Assembly (NCBI RefSeq): GCF_026151205.1
Contig: NC_087079.1
Location: 11,276,635 to 11,336,634 of the forward strand
Length of the DNA: 60,000 bases
Direction of reading: 5' to 3'
Origin: Bolinopsis microptera
Lineage: Eukaryota > Ctenophora > Tentaculata > Lobata > Bolinopsidae
Positions 11,100-21,580 of the stretch are shown one piece after another. The position numbers were made by a program, and so were the translations under genes. A model generated the notes under the pieces. It saw only the letters and a program-made list of their open reading frames with translations, was not told the origin of the DNA and searched no databases. Numbering within the stretch: position 1 is the stretch's first letter; every line of letters starts with the position of its first letter.

Positions 11100-13576
11100 T
11101 TGGAGATTTCATATTGCATGGAAGAAAGAGAAAAAGAGGAGCAAAAAGGAGGGGAGACAGAGGAGAATGGAACGGAGAAGGACGAGAAGAATGATGAGAA
11201 TGGAATGGAGAAGGATGAAAAGAAGGAGAATGGACAGAGCTGTATGAAGTGTAACGGATCGGTTACCAGACCCGCCTCACCAAGCAGTGACGAGGTTGTG
11301 GTCATCAACGTGGCAGGACTCAAGTTTAGGACCAGGAGGAGTACTTTGCAGAAATTTCCTGACACGCTTCTAGGTATGAGTTTACACTTTACCAATCAGA
11401 GCTGATTTCTCGCGTCAAGTGTGGATCTTTTATCGTGAAGAATTTGATACTAAAGACAATCTTCTAAAAATGTAAATTTCTGATGAAACATTAATTATGA
11501 ATTAATAATTCGTAATAATTAAATTGCTTTAATCATAGCCCGTTCATAACCCGCGTTATCAGGCTATATTGTTATATAACGCCCTTATTAATGGGCCATG
11601 ATTAAATCGATCTAAATTCTAATTATTACGAATTAGCGCGCTATTATTACGTATTATCTCGCTAATTGGACAAATTAGCTTTAATCACACGACAGGCAGA
11701 AGCAAACATTTTATCTGAAATCATTAATACATTATCCTGTTAAAGGCTCCAAAGAAATCGAGGAGTATTACGTGAAGGAAAGGAAAGAGTACTTCTTTGA
11801 TCGGTGTAGATCAACGTTCGAAACAATCCTGTATTACTACCAGTCACCGGGCATAGTCTGCCTACCTTCTTCAGTTAATCCTGATGTTTTTGTGGAAGAG
11901 CTGAGGTAAGTTAACTAATCAGAGAGCTTTATTCTAGTCACGCGTTTCAAACCAGCCAATCAGAGAGCTGTTTTGTTTGCAGGTGATTCAAACTAGCCAA
12001 TCAGAGAGTTGTAATTTTTTCATGTGATTCAAACTAGCCAATCAGACTCGGATAGCTGTATTCTTTTATCGTGGATCATACTAGCCAATTAGACATCTGT
12101 ATTCCACATCACTCAGGTTTTTCAAGATCGAGAAAAAGATAGTAGACAAGTTCAACGCAGTGGACAAGTTGACTGGTATAGATCAGGTAGCAGGGGAATA
12201 TGTGTGCCCGTTGCAGCAGAAAACCTGGCTGGTAAGATTTTCGAATATCTATCGTCTTTCTCAAAATTGGTCAAAATCGCTTTATTAATGCTTTTCATAC
12301 AAGTTACAACAAAGTGCTATGTATCCTGGGTTTGGATATTACCCGCTTAAAATATTTCCATCCTGATACATAATACTCAATAAATGTAATAAATATTTTG
12401 TAGTGTTGTAATTTGTAGTTTATAATTCATTTTTTACCTGACTTAAATTTTCAGTTGTTTGATGATCCAAACTCAAGCAAAGTGGCAAAAGTCATAGGCT
12501 ACCTCGACCAAATTGTGATATTATTGGCTGTGGCTGCCCAGTGCATTGAGTCTCTGCCGCTCTTGAGGAACAAATCTCTCGAAGAAGAAATCATCTTCAG
12601 TTCATACAGGTTAGTAAATTGGTGATAATGAAATAAACTGATAATTAGTATTATGAATGTCGGCAACTCCGTATTTCGACAAGAGCTGGTAATTGGTCGG
12701 TGCATATCCTGCACAATTGACTATCGTTTTGACAGCAGCAACTAACAGATTACTATTAATTCCAGAGTGAAGGACGCTAGTGAAGCTCTAGTAATGGTGG
12801 AGTATGCAAGCATAACATGGTTCACCATCATCTTCATAGTCCGAGCAGTATCCTGTCCAGACAAGATAGCTTTCTGCAAATCCATCCTAAACTGGCTGGA
12901 CGTCCTGGCAGTGCTCCCTTTCTACCTCCAACTCCTCCTCCTCCCCACAAAACCCTACCTCACCGTACTCAGATTCTTCAGAACAATGAGAATTGTAAGG
13001 ATCTTCAAGATATCCAGATATTTTGAGGGCCTGTTCGCGCTGGGTCGAGCTCTGAGCGCAAGTGCGGGAGAGCTGCTCCTTCTCTGCATCATGTTAGCAA
13101 CATTCGTGGTGCTGTTCAGCAGTCTGATATACTTCACGGACAGTTGTGATATAAAGGAGTGTTTGAATGATGGGGAGGAGTGTGTTGTGAACGTGTGTGA
13201 GGAGGGACCCAACCAGTTCGACAGTGTAGTGGCTGGGTTCTGGTGGAGTCTGGTAACCATGTCAACAGTGGGTTACGGAGACTATGTCCCTAAAACACCA
13301 CTGGGGAAGGTGGTGGGAGGAATGTGTGCCCTCACAGGGATCCTGGTGATCTCCCTTCCCTTCCCTCTCATCATCACCAACTTCAACAAGTTCATGAGGT
13401 CCCGAGCCACCAAGTCCAAGGTGTATGCTACGATAGCTGACGGGTACAGTGATGAGGTTCCCTGCCATATACCTGAATATACGGGTGTGGCCTACGGGTT
13501 CGAACTCGATGAGAAAAATCAAAAACAGAAAAACTTTTACAAGAAAATTGAGCAAAACGAGACTACAGCCGTGTGA
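11100..13576 (+). CDS. Voltage-gated potassium channel, Shaker/Kv1-like, five exons
   Basis: Forms a tetrameric, voltage-opened K+ pore in the plasma membrane. Exons: 11100-11373, 11746-11905, 12117-12231, 12455-12609, 12766-13576. Each junction has GT-AG ends and keeps the frame, giving 504 aa. The N-terminus (1-64) is Glu/Lys-rich with imperfect 'ENGxEKDEK' repeats. The T1 tetramerisation domain (65-~150) has 'FPDTLLG' and 'RKEYFFDRCRSTFETILYYY'. S1 lies at about 195-220, S2 about 245-262, S3 about 275-295. S4 has the full charge ladder R304, R307, R310, R313, K316, R319. S5 follows, then a Cys-rich turret, the filter 'TVGYGD' (402-407) and S6 with 'PFP' (433-435). The C-terminus ends 'ETTAV', a class I PDZ ligand. 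Met7 is an alternative start. Odd points: Ile at the second acidic S2 position, four extra turret cysteines and PFP in place of PVP. Introns are 156-372 nt. Family assignment is certain; the Kv1 subfamily is likely from T1, S4 and C-terminus. Confidence 0.96.
11389..12110 (-). repeat. CCAAT/E-box repeat units in Kv introns 1 and 2
   Basis: Intron 2 (11906-12116) consists largely of about five degenerate units of 41-46 bp (11913-12110). On the minus strand each reads approximately ACAGCTCTCTGATTGG, then 11 nt, then a CACRTG-like hexamer. The plus strand shows AGCCAATCAGA, a textbook NF-Y site, three times in intact or nearly intact form. A partial copy (CCAATCAGAGCT) lies in intron 1 at about 11391-11402. 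Related units occur at 23.7, 25.45, 40.1 and 45.9 kb. Such a site cluster could act as an intronic enhancer, but this is inference. Confidence 0.8.
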
Positions 13577-13687
13577 CATGAGTAATTCTTGAGATTTCAT
13601 TTCTACTTTCTCTTTCGAGGGATAGGATATGAAGCTTTGCTATTAGCTGATGTGTGCAATTAATTCAGATGTCAGAATATATACATA

Positions 13688-15087
13688 TACAGGGGACCAA
13701 AAGTCAGTACACACTACACATACGTTGGGGCTTATTTCTCAGTCACTATAAAGGGTCCGACTGAAATACTTCTTTCTGACACGAATTGCTATTATCACTC
13801 ATTCGAAGAATGTAACAAATCAAATAATAACTATTATTATATGCTAATTTTATCCGATTGAACGTTCATTTTCGCGTGTTTTAGATATTTCGAATGATTG
13901 GATCTAGTCAAATTATTATGCATTGTGTTTCGCCTTATAAAATACACTTGTCCTTAAAACAAGCTGTAGCTAATCAGATGATCACGAATATAGACTATAG
14001 AGTTTATTCATTACATAAGATCTAATCAGGTGATTGGGTTGAAACCATATCCACACGGTGGGTGACGTGATCTAATTCGTCAAGTCACATTTTTAAAACG
14101 ACAGTTGCGCCAGGATCTCCCGTTGCGCCAGGATCTCCCGTTGCGCCAGGATCTCCCGTTGCGCCAGGATCTCCCGTTCCCCTCCCCGCCTAGTCGTTAA
14201 CTTTGGGAGGAGAAATTTAAACCTCCTGCACGATTTTCAGATACTTGCCCATTAACAATTTAGATTTTTGCAAAGAATTCCACTCCAGAATGGAAAAGTG
14301 CTGTAATTCTTAAATTGGCAAACAAATTATTAATTAAGATTCGATTGACGATATAGTCCTTATTCCCATTCAGCAAAGGAAGATAACTCATCGTGCTGTT
14401 ATTCAATACGATAATAATGCAACAGATCAAGTCAAATAATAATCGTGACCTTGCAGTCTCATGACTGGGTGTTAAAGAATTTTAAGCCGGGCAACAGGGC
14501 CGTCTATATAATCTGCATCACAAAATATAATTGGATTTCATGATTAACAATAACATGGCGCAACTGTCGTATCTGATTAAGCGGTTTTTATATTTATCGG
14601 TTTTGATTCGTCATCTTCCCATGGTAACTTGGTATAGAATGGGTGAGAAAGGGCGCAACTGTCCGGCAGCCCTATTGGGATCGTGAAGAGAGCCTATAAA
14701 TTACAGTGTCGTACTACTAAGGTACTAGCACGCTATCAAATGATTACCCAATCAGTTTTGCTAAAGATATCAACAAATTGCTTGATAACTTCGTCATTTT
14801 AAATCTGTTTCGCGTCATCTTTTCAGATAATATTCCGCATTTACTGACTTATTGCAATATGTTTAAATGGTGTTTCTAGAATTTTTGCAAAAATGAGTAT
14901 AGTAATCAATTCAATGTTGAATGCGTGTGGCCTCTGAAAATCGAATTTTTTAATTTTTGCGACGGAATCTTCGAATGATTAGTTGCAGTATACCATCTGC
15001 AAAGTTACTGGTCTCAAATTAGAAATGCATGGCTGTTGGTATTTTATAAGAGCAAGCGTATGTGTGCTGACTTTTGGTCCCCTTGTA
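13688..15087. mobile_element. Degenerate Tc1/mariner-like element with TIRs, about 1.4 kb
   Basis: Inverted repeats of about 30 bp sit at 13688-13724 and 15056-15087 and share GGGGACCAAAAGTCAG followed by ACACA and nearby CATACG. Each end is bordered by TA, the target used by this superfamily. The length of 1.4 kb is right for a Tc1/mariner transposon. No transposase frame or DDE motif is recognisable on either strand, so the element is non-autonomous or badly decayed. Its left end begins about 110 bp after the Kv stop codon, so the Kv 3' UTR may run into it. An 18-bp tandem repeat (14104-14175) lies inside. Confidence 0.7.
14104..14175. repeat. 18-bp tandem repeat, four identical copies
   Basis: Four perfect copies of GTTGCGCCAGGATCTCCC. 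It is GC-rich in AT-rich surroundings, and perfect identity suggests recent expansion. Confidence 0.95.
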
Positions 15088-15091
15088 TATA

Positions 15092-16690
15092 AAAGCTGCT
15101 GCTGGCGTGAGAGCATGGCGATTAACTTTTTTTCCACAAAGGCTCTGCGATTAATTCCTCTAGGAGCAACTGATTCAGCTGTACTTAATAACAATGATCT
15201 GTCTGACCCGGAAAGTCAGGCTAACGACCCAATAATATTAACACACGCGTGTGTGAACAGCAGCCGTTTTTAGAGAGCAAACAAAACGCCAAACACGGCC
15301 CAATTCAGCAATTCAACGTAGGGAGAGCAGGGTTGGACGCAAAGTACACTGTTTTAATCGTGCGGGGAGAGGGAGGGAGAGAGAGAGAGCTAGCGTTTCT
15401 CACAGCATTTCTCACACCGTTTCTCACAGAATACAACGTTTTACTTTGCTGTCACCTCCTGTCATGAGGTGCTTGTCACTTGGCAGATCTAAACAGTTAT
15501 TGCCGAACAACACTAGCAGCGGCCTTATCGGTGAATGCTTTCACCTTTTCTCTTGCACATTTTGTCCGCTTGAAGTAAAATATTATTAGGAGCCGGTTGG
15601 ATGAGTTTCACCCAACAGAATGTTCACTCTTCGACATCTAAGCCCATCCGCGTTTTGTTGAGGTTAAGGGTTTCGATGAGGGTTTACCTCAGGGTAAAGA
15701 TTATGGCTTTTAAGGAAACGTTCTTGATTTATAATCTTAGAATCAAACGTTGTGAAATAAATAATCGAGCTGAGAATAGATTAGATTTAAATGACTGCTG
15801 TTGCAAATATTTAATAATTTTATTGAATAACTCAGACTATTTCTGTGAAGTTCTTACTAAAAACAAATATCATCCAACAATTAAAACTTACGAGTCAGAG
15901 TACGACTAATACATGAAATTGATATTCAGAGGTCTGCAAAATGTAATGTACAACACCTCCGATTAAGTCGTTTGCATTTGTATCTCGGCCAAATCAATTA
16001 AAGAAGACGTCTGTTCAAATGTTTAAAGGTTTCAACGTTCATTAACATTCAGACACTGGAGTTTGCAACACAATATTGTTTTGGTTCCCCGCTTAGTTTT
16101 CCAGAGTGTTACAGTTAATAATTTAGCAGCAATCGCGCTCTGCAAGTGCAATCTGTCACGGCTTATTTGCCGCAGTAACTGCACACAAGTACATTGTAGT
16201 TGCAAAAATTCACCAAGCAAATAGGACCGATCACTTCCGAGAAAACAGTTGACAGTCTGTAGCAATATAACAAAAGCACCCGTCATCGTTGCCGCGGTTC
16301 TGGAATTACATAATTTGTCCTGTTTTTCTGCATTTTTGTGTGCAATTTTGCAATAGAAATGATATTATTATTTAAGATTCGGGATCGCATAATTTACAAT
16401 TTCCTATTGCACATAAATATTGCCTTTGGCTTTACTACAGATTGTACAGTTGAATTGGACGTTTTTGTTTCTGGAATGTTTGCAGCTTCGATCATAAAGA
16501 ATCGAGTGTTTGTTCCTTCAAAACTGCTTGAAAATAAAAACCTCTTTAATGCTATATCCAAACTTCGATCAACTATTTGGAAATATTTTACACTAATTTG
16601 AGATCTTTGATAGCATTATTGCGATGATTACCCTTCTCGTTAAAAATATCAAAGGTTTGATCGTGATAACCTTGTAATGATAACAGTGTC
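15092..16690. other. No gene seen
   Basis: Frames of 70-100 codons occur, for example around 15601-15909, but lack motifs, coding-like composition and convincing splice sites. A short GA-rich run lies at 15365-15390. Confidence 0.5.
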
Positions 16691-16818
16691 ATGATAAAGC
16701 CGGGTCGAGGTATAGATATTGATACTCTGGGCAAGCTTCTGCCGGATAAACCGGGGGACAGTAACGGGGCGGTGAAGAAACCCAAGAATACGACCAAGAA
16801 TGACAACGCAGAACATCC
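16691..16818 (+). CDS. Candidate first coding exon, unknown protein (42 codons)
   Basis: ATG with a favourable G at -3 opens a frame of clearly coding character, 'MIKPGRGIDIDTLGKLLPDK' and on to '...NTTKNDNAEHP'. It ends at a consensus donor (CC|GTGAGT) in phase 2. The first half has acidic and hydrophobic residues and the second half is Lys/Asn-rich and probably disordered. I recognise no family. Two downstream acceptors fit: 17443 (47-nt exon) and 17687. Directly joined to 17687 the frame continues for 52 codons to a TGA at 17844-17846. It shares strand and phase with other small ATG exons at 30.1, 40.1, 47.5, 49.1 and 50.5 kb. Confidence 0.5.
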
Positions 16819-17442
16819 GTGAGTACTCATAAGTCATATTTCTATTAGTATTGGTAGGGTATATTAATATGTAGTTCTACTTTTTAAAAGACGAACCAAT
16901 GAGTAATGATTAAAAACAATTGTCTGTCAATAGTCAGTACGTATCTGATTTTTATTAGCGAATACTTTTGGTCAACAACTATATTTATTATTTTTCATCA
17001 AATTTGTTGATGATCAGTTTTCCACGTCGCGACCTATCATGTAGATGCACTATTAAGTAGTGTATAGGTTTGTAATTAGGATGATTTAATTGCGATCAGT
17101 GTTAATTCCGTCCAATTAACTAGGAAATACAACTCATTCATAACACACTACCTATTGTGTGATTTGCAATTGCATTATATGTATGTGATTTACATTAAAC
17201 CTAAATTATGTTGAAAAACAAAATTCGTCGAAATATTTGTTAATTATGATTTAAAATCATTCAAGTACGTTACAACTCAAAAACAAAATTTAAATAAAAT
17301 TACGGTTTGATCCTAAAGCAGCTGCTTATATTTGCAATGAAAAGTACTTATTGCAAGAGATCAGCCACGCAACTAATCAAATCAATTACTATAAAATGCA
17401 TAAAGTAATGTTTGGTCTTATTTCTTTATTTGATAACATCAG

Positions 17443-17489
17443 GGTGTGTTGTTACCCAACAGGAGAAAGAGAAACAATTGCACCACCGG
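17443..17489 (+). CDS. Candidate 47-nt internal exon
   Basis: Acceptor TTTGATAACATCAG and donor GTACGT enclose 47 nt. Entering in phase 2 from the exon at 16691 gives 'VCCYPTGERETIAPP' and leaves in phase 1. All three frames are open here, so coding status is weakly supported. Inclusion would change the frame of the next exon. Confidence 0.3.
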
Positions 17490-17686
17490 GTACGTTTAGA
17501 TTAACTATAAAGTTATAAGGGAATATAGGGAACAACTACATGAGGACACAGTTTTAGGGTTGTAATTGTATCAATAATTGCATGATGCATTTAAGCCGGT
17601 TATACTTATAGCTAGCAGGATGAGTGCAAATGTGTTATCTAAATAAGGACTGGAGAGTTTATTATTTGGGATTGGATTGATTTCAG

Positions 17687-17846
17687 AGGAGATCCAGAAA
17701 TCTCTCTCGCTGGAACGGGACTTTACCGAAACTGGGATTATCTGGTCGATCCAGGATTCTATCAGAAAGCAAACAAATCATTAACAAACCAATTATGGTT
17801 TCGTGTTAATATGAGTTTTCTGGTTTTCAAAGATGTGTCTTTATGA
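17687..17846 (+). CDS. Candidate second or third exon of the 16.7-kb gene
   Basis: Preceded by acceptor GATTGATTTCAG. Entered from the exon ending at 16818 (phase 2), it reads 'GDPEISLAGTGLYRNWDYLV' and on to a TGA at 17844-17846. Entered after the 47-nt exon (phase 1), it reads 'EIQKSLSLERDFTETGIIW' and stops after 'KQTNH'. Both readings look protein-like and I cannot choose between them. No poly(A) signal is obvious downstream. No family is recognised. Confidence 0.35.
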
Positions 17847-18589
17847 TTTTTTGAGTTGGCAGCGCTCGAATATCATGTAGCACACAGATTACACATGTTA
17901 CATAACTTTATGCATTATAATATTTAACGTAAACATAAATACTTAAATTATCTCAAATGGCATCTATGCCATGCCACGAAAACACACCGAAAACGCTAAA
18001 TATGCATGCTACAGCGTTTGCAACATAGCATGCAAGCTTAACTCTGACGACATCGAACGTAAGGCCATCCACCGATAAGAAATATCATTATTGTCTGTTC
18101 TTTTGTTTCGCGTTCTGTTCTTACGACTTACTCCTACACGTATTTTAGACGCTTCTGCTTAGGTTAGACATTTAACTTGAGGGATACAACTTTTGCCAGG
18201 ACGCCAGTTTCATCTCGTGACAGCTTGAATAAATCATTTATTATTTCCAACTTGTGAACGGTTTAAATTTAGTTCTAAAATAGAAGATGAAAAGTAAATT
18301 TTAATTAATATAATTTCTACCACTTTGTTTAGAGTTTAAGTACTTGAGTAGTGGCCGTTAGTTATGTAAACTGTATTGAAACGATGTCCAAATAGATCAC
18401 TATAAGACTATTATATGGTTCATAAAGATGGTTTATAAAGTCAAAGATGGTTCATAAGGATGGTTCATAAAGATTGTTTGATTCAACAATCCTTGTCGCG
18501 GCTTTAGGAACAAAACAATTTTGACATTAAACACATTATCAAATTGAATATTATCACATTGAATATCAGAATATTGAACGCATTGAAAT
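17847..18589. other. No gene seen
   Basis: AT-rich sequence with a short imperfect tandem of GGTTCATAAAGAT-like units at about 18415-18480. Confidence 0.5.
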
Positions 18590-19285
18590 CTTTTATAATG
18601 CCCTCAGGGACGTTATATGTGATAATGTGTCATGAGGGAGAAAAGTGATAACGCTAAATTTTTCTCAGGGAGCATTATCAAAACAGGTATATAGGAACAG
18701 CGAGAGACCACTGTCATTTCTCGTAATACGTTTCCGGCTCCAGAGTTAATTAGTTTCAAAACAAATTACCCTGGCGTTCTATATATTAGACACTATATTG
18801 TATCATGCGCACGTATCACATTACACCCCTTCCAATCGGACAGTCAGGCATTATAATACTATAATACCTCCGCCACTGAGTGCTGCGCGCTATAATTCCC
18901 GACAGCTTGCTGGAGGGAATTTGCGGGCACGAAGTTGCGGAGGTATTATATTTTATAATACGTTCCGGTTCCGATTGCAGAAGGGGTGTAATCCGATACG
19001 TGCGCATCATACAATATAGTGTCTAATATATAGAACGCCAGTGTTATTTGTTTTGAAACTTGCCGCCAGCCAGTCTGAGTCTGGGCTGATAATACCCTCG
19101 CTTCTCTTGCGGGAAAAATGAGCAAATTATCAGCCCTCGGTGTCCCCGAGTTTTAGTGGATATAATTCCCGGAAGGTATTATAACTGATAATACTCTCTC
19201 ACTCTATCAGGTCGCGCAAACCCCCTCACTACGTTCGGGTGTTATCATGCGCGGCCCTCAGAGCGCGAGAGCATTATTGCGTTAT
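18590..19285. repeat. Large palindrome (18752-19060) within a hairpin-rich block
   Basis: Arms of about 125 bp (18752-~18878 and ~18935-19060) are mostly complementary and start with AGTTTCAAAACAAAT. The whole is a 309-bp foldback with a ~55-bp centre, the structure of a MITE. The flanks hold further hairpin-forming, locally GC-rich pieces that repeat the words CCCTC, GATAAT and ATTATC (18596-18680 and 19085-19270). The two mirror-image short frames inside the palindrome are a by-product of its symmetry. Confidence 0.85.
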
Positions 19286-21580
19286 ATCTAAACACCTAAC
19301 ACATAAAATTACATATCGAATTCCATTGTTTTCATGCATTACCTACCTTTACCGATCATTTTATAGTTCCTTTTCTTAATGTGTGTTATTGTTGTAAAGT
19401 TTAAAATCGCTCATCAATTGATTGATCTGGCTTTAGCCCCTTATGATAAAGTCACTATTATGACGCTACATTAGAACTAGACAGAAACAAAGTGTGAAGG
19501 GCCTGAACGGAACCCCTCGGTTTCAGTTCCTTGTTTAACACTGCCGTACAGCAAGTTTACTTTATATTAATTACTTTTTCGCCACTTACTTTTTAAATTT
19601 ATAGTAGTTTAAATAATAATTGGTGGCTTTACAGCGATTCCCACTTTATGTTTCGAATTCCACCCAAAAGTTTAATAACACATGTGGCATAGACAGTAGG
19701 CAAAGCACCGGGCCATCATATTTATCACAACATATGTCTTGACGAATTATAGCAGTGATAAAGGGACCGTGTTTATACGGGCACAGGGCACTATTATATA
19801 GGGACACAATTCTAGAGATCTAGGAAGTAGATGTACTATAACCCGTTATTATTACACCCAAACAGTCTTCCCTATAGTTCTATTTGTTAAAGTTTTAATT
19901 TGTACTTTTCCATGTATTTCATGTGCAGAACTTTGACTGTTGCATACTGCTCAGTGCTAACCAGTTCAATTAGATCACACAGTTTTTAACATCGTATGGC
20001 AGTATCTTTAAAAGTTTAATAATCTAATGAGTAATCATGATAGTCTAAAAGAAAGGCTGATGTTCTACCTTTCAGCGTTCCAACTCAATCTTGAAGTAGC
20101 CTCGAAAGAGATCTGAAATTGATCATTTATATGTACCTAGTGTAAAAATATACCGGCCACCGGGTACCCCGATTAACCAGGGTAATTTCATCTCCCGAGA
20201 ACCCCGGTACGTGTAAATTAGGGTTTGACTACAGCTATAATACTTCTCCCAATTCCGTCCCCTTGGTAGAATAAAGGAATAAGCTACACCGCAGTTCACA
20301 ATTTATAAGAGTGTAACAAGTCAGCTGCGTAGCCAGCAATGATCGGCAGGGCAAGCGAAGCCTCCCCTTTTGCCGGGACTCAGCTGCCCTGGCAGATAAT
20401 ACTGGCTACATGGCTTGATCCTGCAAAAAGAATATTGCAAGAATTCTTAGACGATCATAATTGATTATATTTGGATAATATTAATAATCTGCCTCCTTAC
20501 AGAATGAAATTGTAATGTAGGTGGAAATAATTCGATCAGGTTGCTTTGCAATTATGCGGCTAACAAATCCTGCAGAACGCCCAACTGAACCCCAACTTAA
20601 TCCTTGTTACATATCCAGTTAGTATACAGTTAACGCATTGTATCGTATGATCATGAAATGATATCATATTAGGTTTATATAATTGCTTTGGATATTTGTA
20701 TAGGAAGAACATTGTTAAGCTTTTTCCGCAAGCCCCTTTGTTGTTAGAGAGACTTGTTAGTGTAAAGTGGTAGTGCAGTGCTAATGTATTGTTGTGTGTA
20801 TAAGCTATGACTTGTTTAAAGTAGTATAGACTTGTCTTGTATAGTAGTAGTAGACAGCAGTTTTTAGCTGCTGTCAGATAAAATGTTGTCAGTTTGACGA
20901 TATAATGTCTTCCCTGCCTTTTTATCGTTTTAATAATATCGTTCCTTAGTCAAAATCAAAGCAGCAAATCAACTACAGTATACAGTCTATACTACGACTA
21001 CAGTCCACAATTGCTTAAACCGCGGAAGTGTACTTCAAGGCAGGCCCGATATTAGTCTGAAATGTATTAGAAAGTGCCTCCGTCATCTACTCATCCAAAA
21101 TTACTTGAAGTGCACTATACTCCAGTGACATATCCTCTTAGTAACGTCACTTGATTTGAAAAGATCTCACATTTTCATACCCTTCATGAACGAAGTTCAA
21201 TATCACGATCCTTTTAAGAGGGTTTAAGAGCCTGTGGTCCTGTTGATCTTTATAAGCACTTCATGTAGTGTCATGTAGCATTATCAATTTTGTTTTCTCA
21301 GGAAATCCATTATACTATACGTTAATGTATTGTCAAATAAAAACGCAACTTATGTTAATTAAAAAGTTACTTTGTTGAATTTTCTCGATATCGACATTTT
21401 TGTTATTTCACAAATAACATGTTCCTATAACCAAAAAAGGTTTATCATTTTTCAATATTGTATTTAGAGCTCATTCCAAACCCCTAAACAGCCAAGAAAC
21501 GATCAGCCTCTAAAGAGCAATAAGAACCCCGAAGAAGAATACCCCTGAAGTAAGGGGCCCGTTTAACAATTTAATAGTGA
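19286..21580. other. No gene seen
   Basis: No supported coding region. A small GC-rich inverted pair around the word CCGGGTACCCC / CCCCGGTAC lies at about 20157-20210. Confidence 0.5.

Noticed and set aside
11015-11395. 126-codon minus-strand frame over Kv exon 1
   Set aside because: Mirror of the Glu/Lys-rich Kv N-terminus; the plus-strand reading is confirmed by the T1 domain and splicing.
18798-19019. Two opposing ORFs of 64-73 codons
   Set aside because: They are reflections of the palindrome's symmetry.
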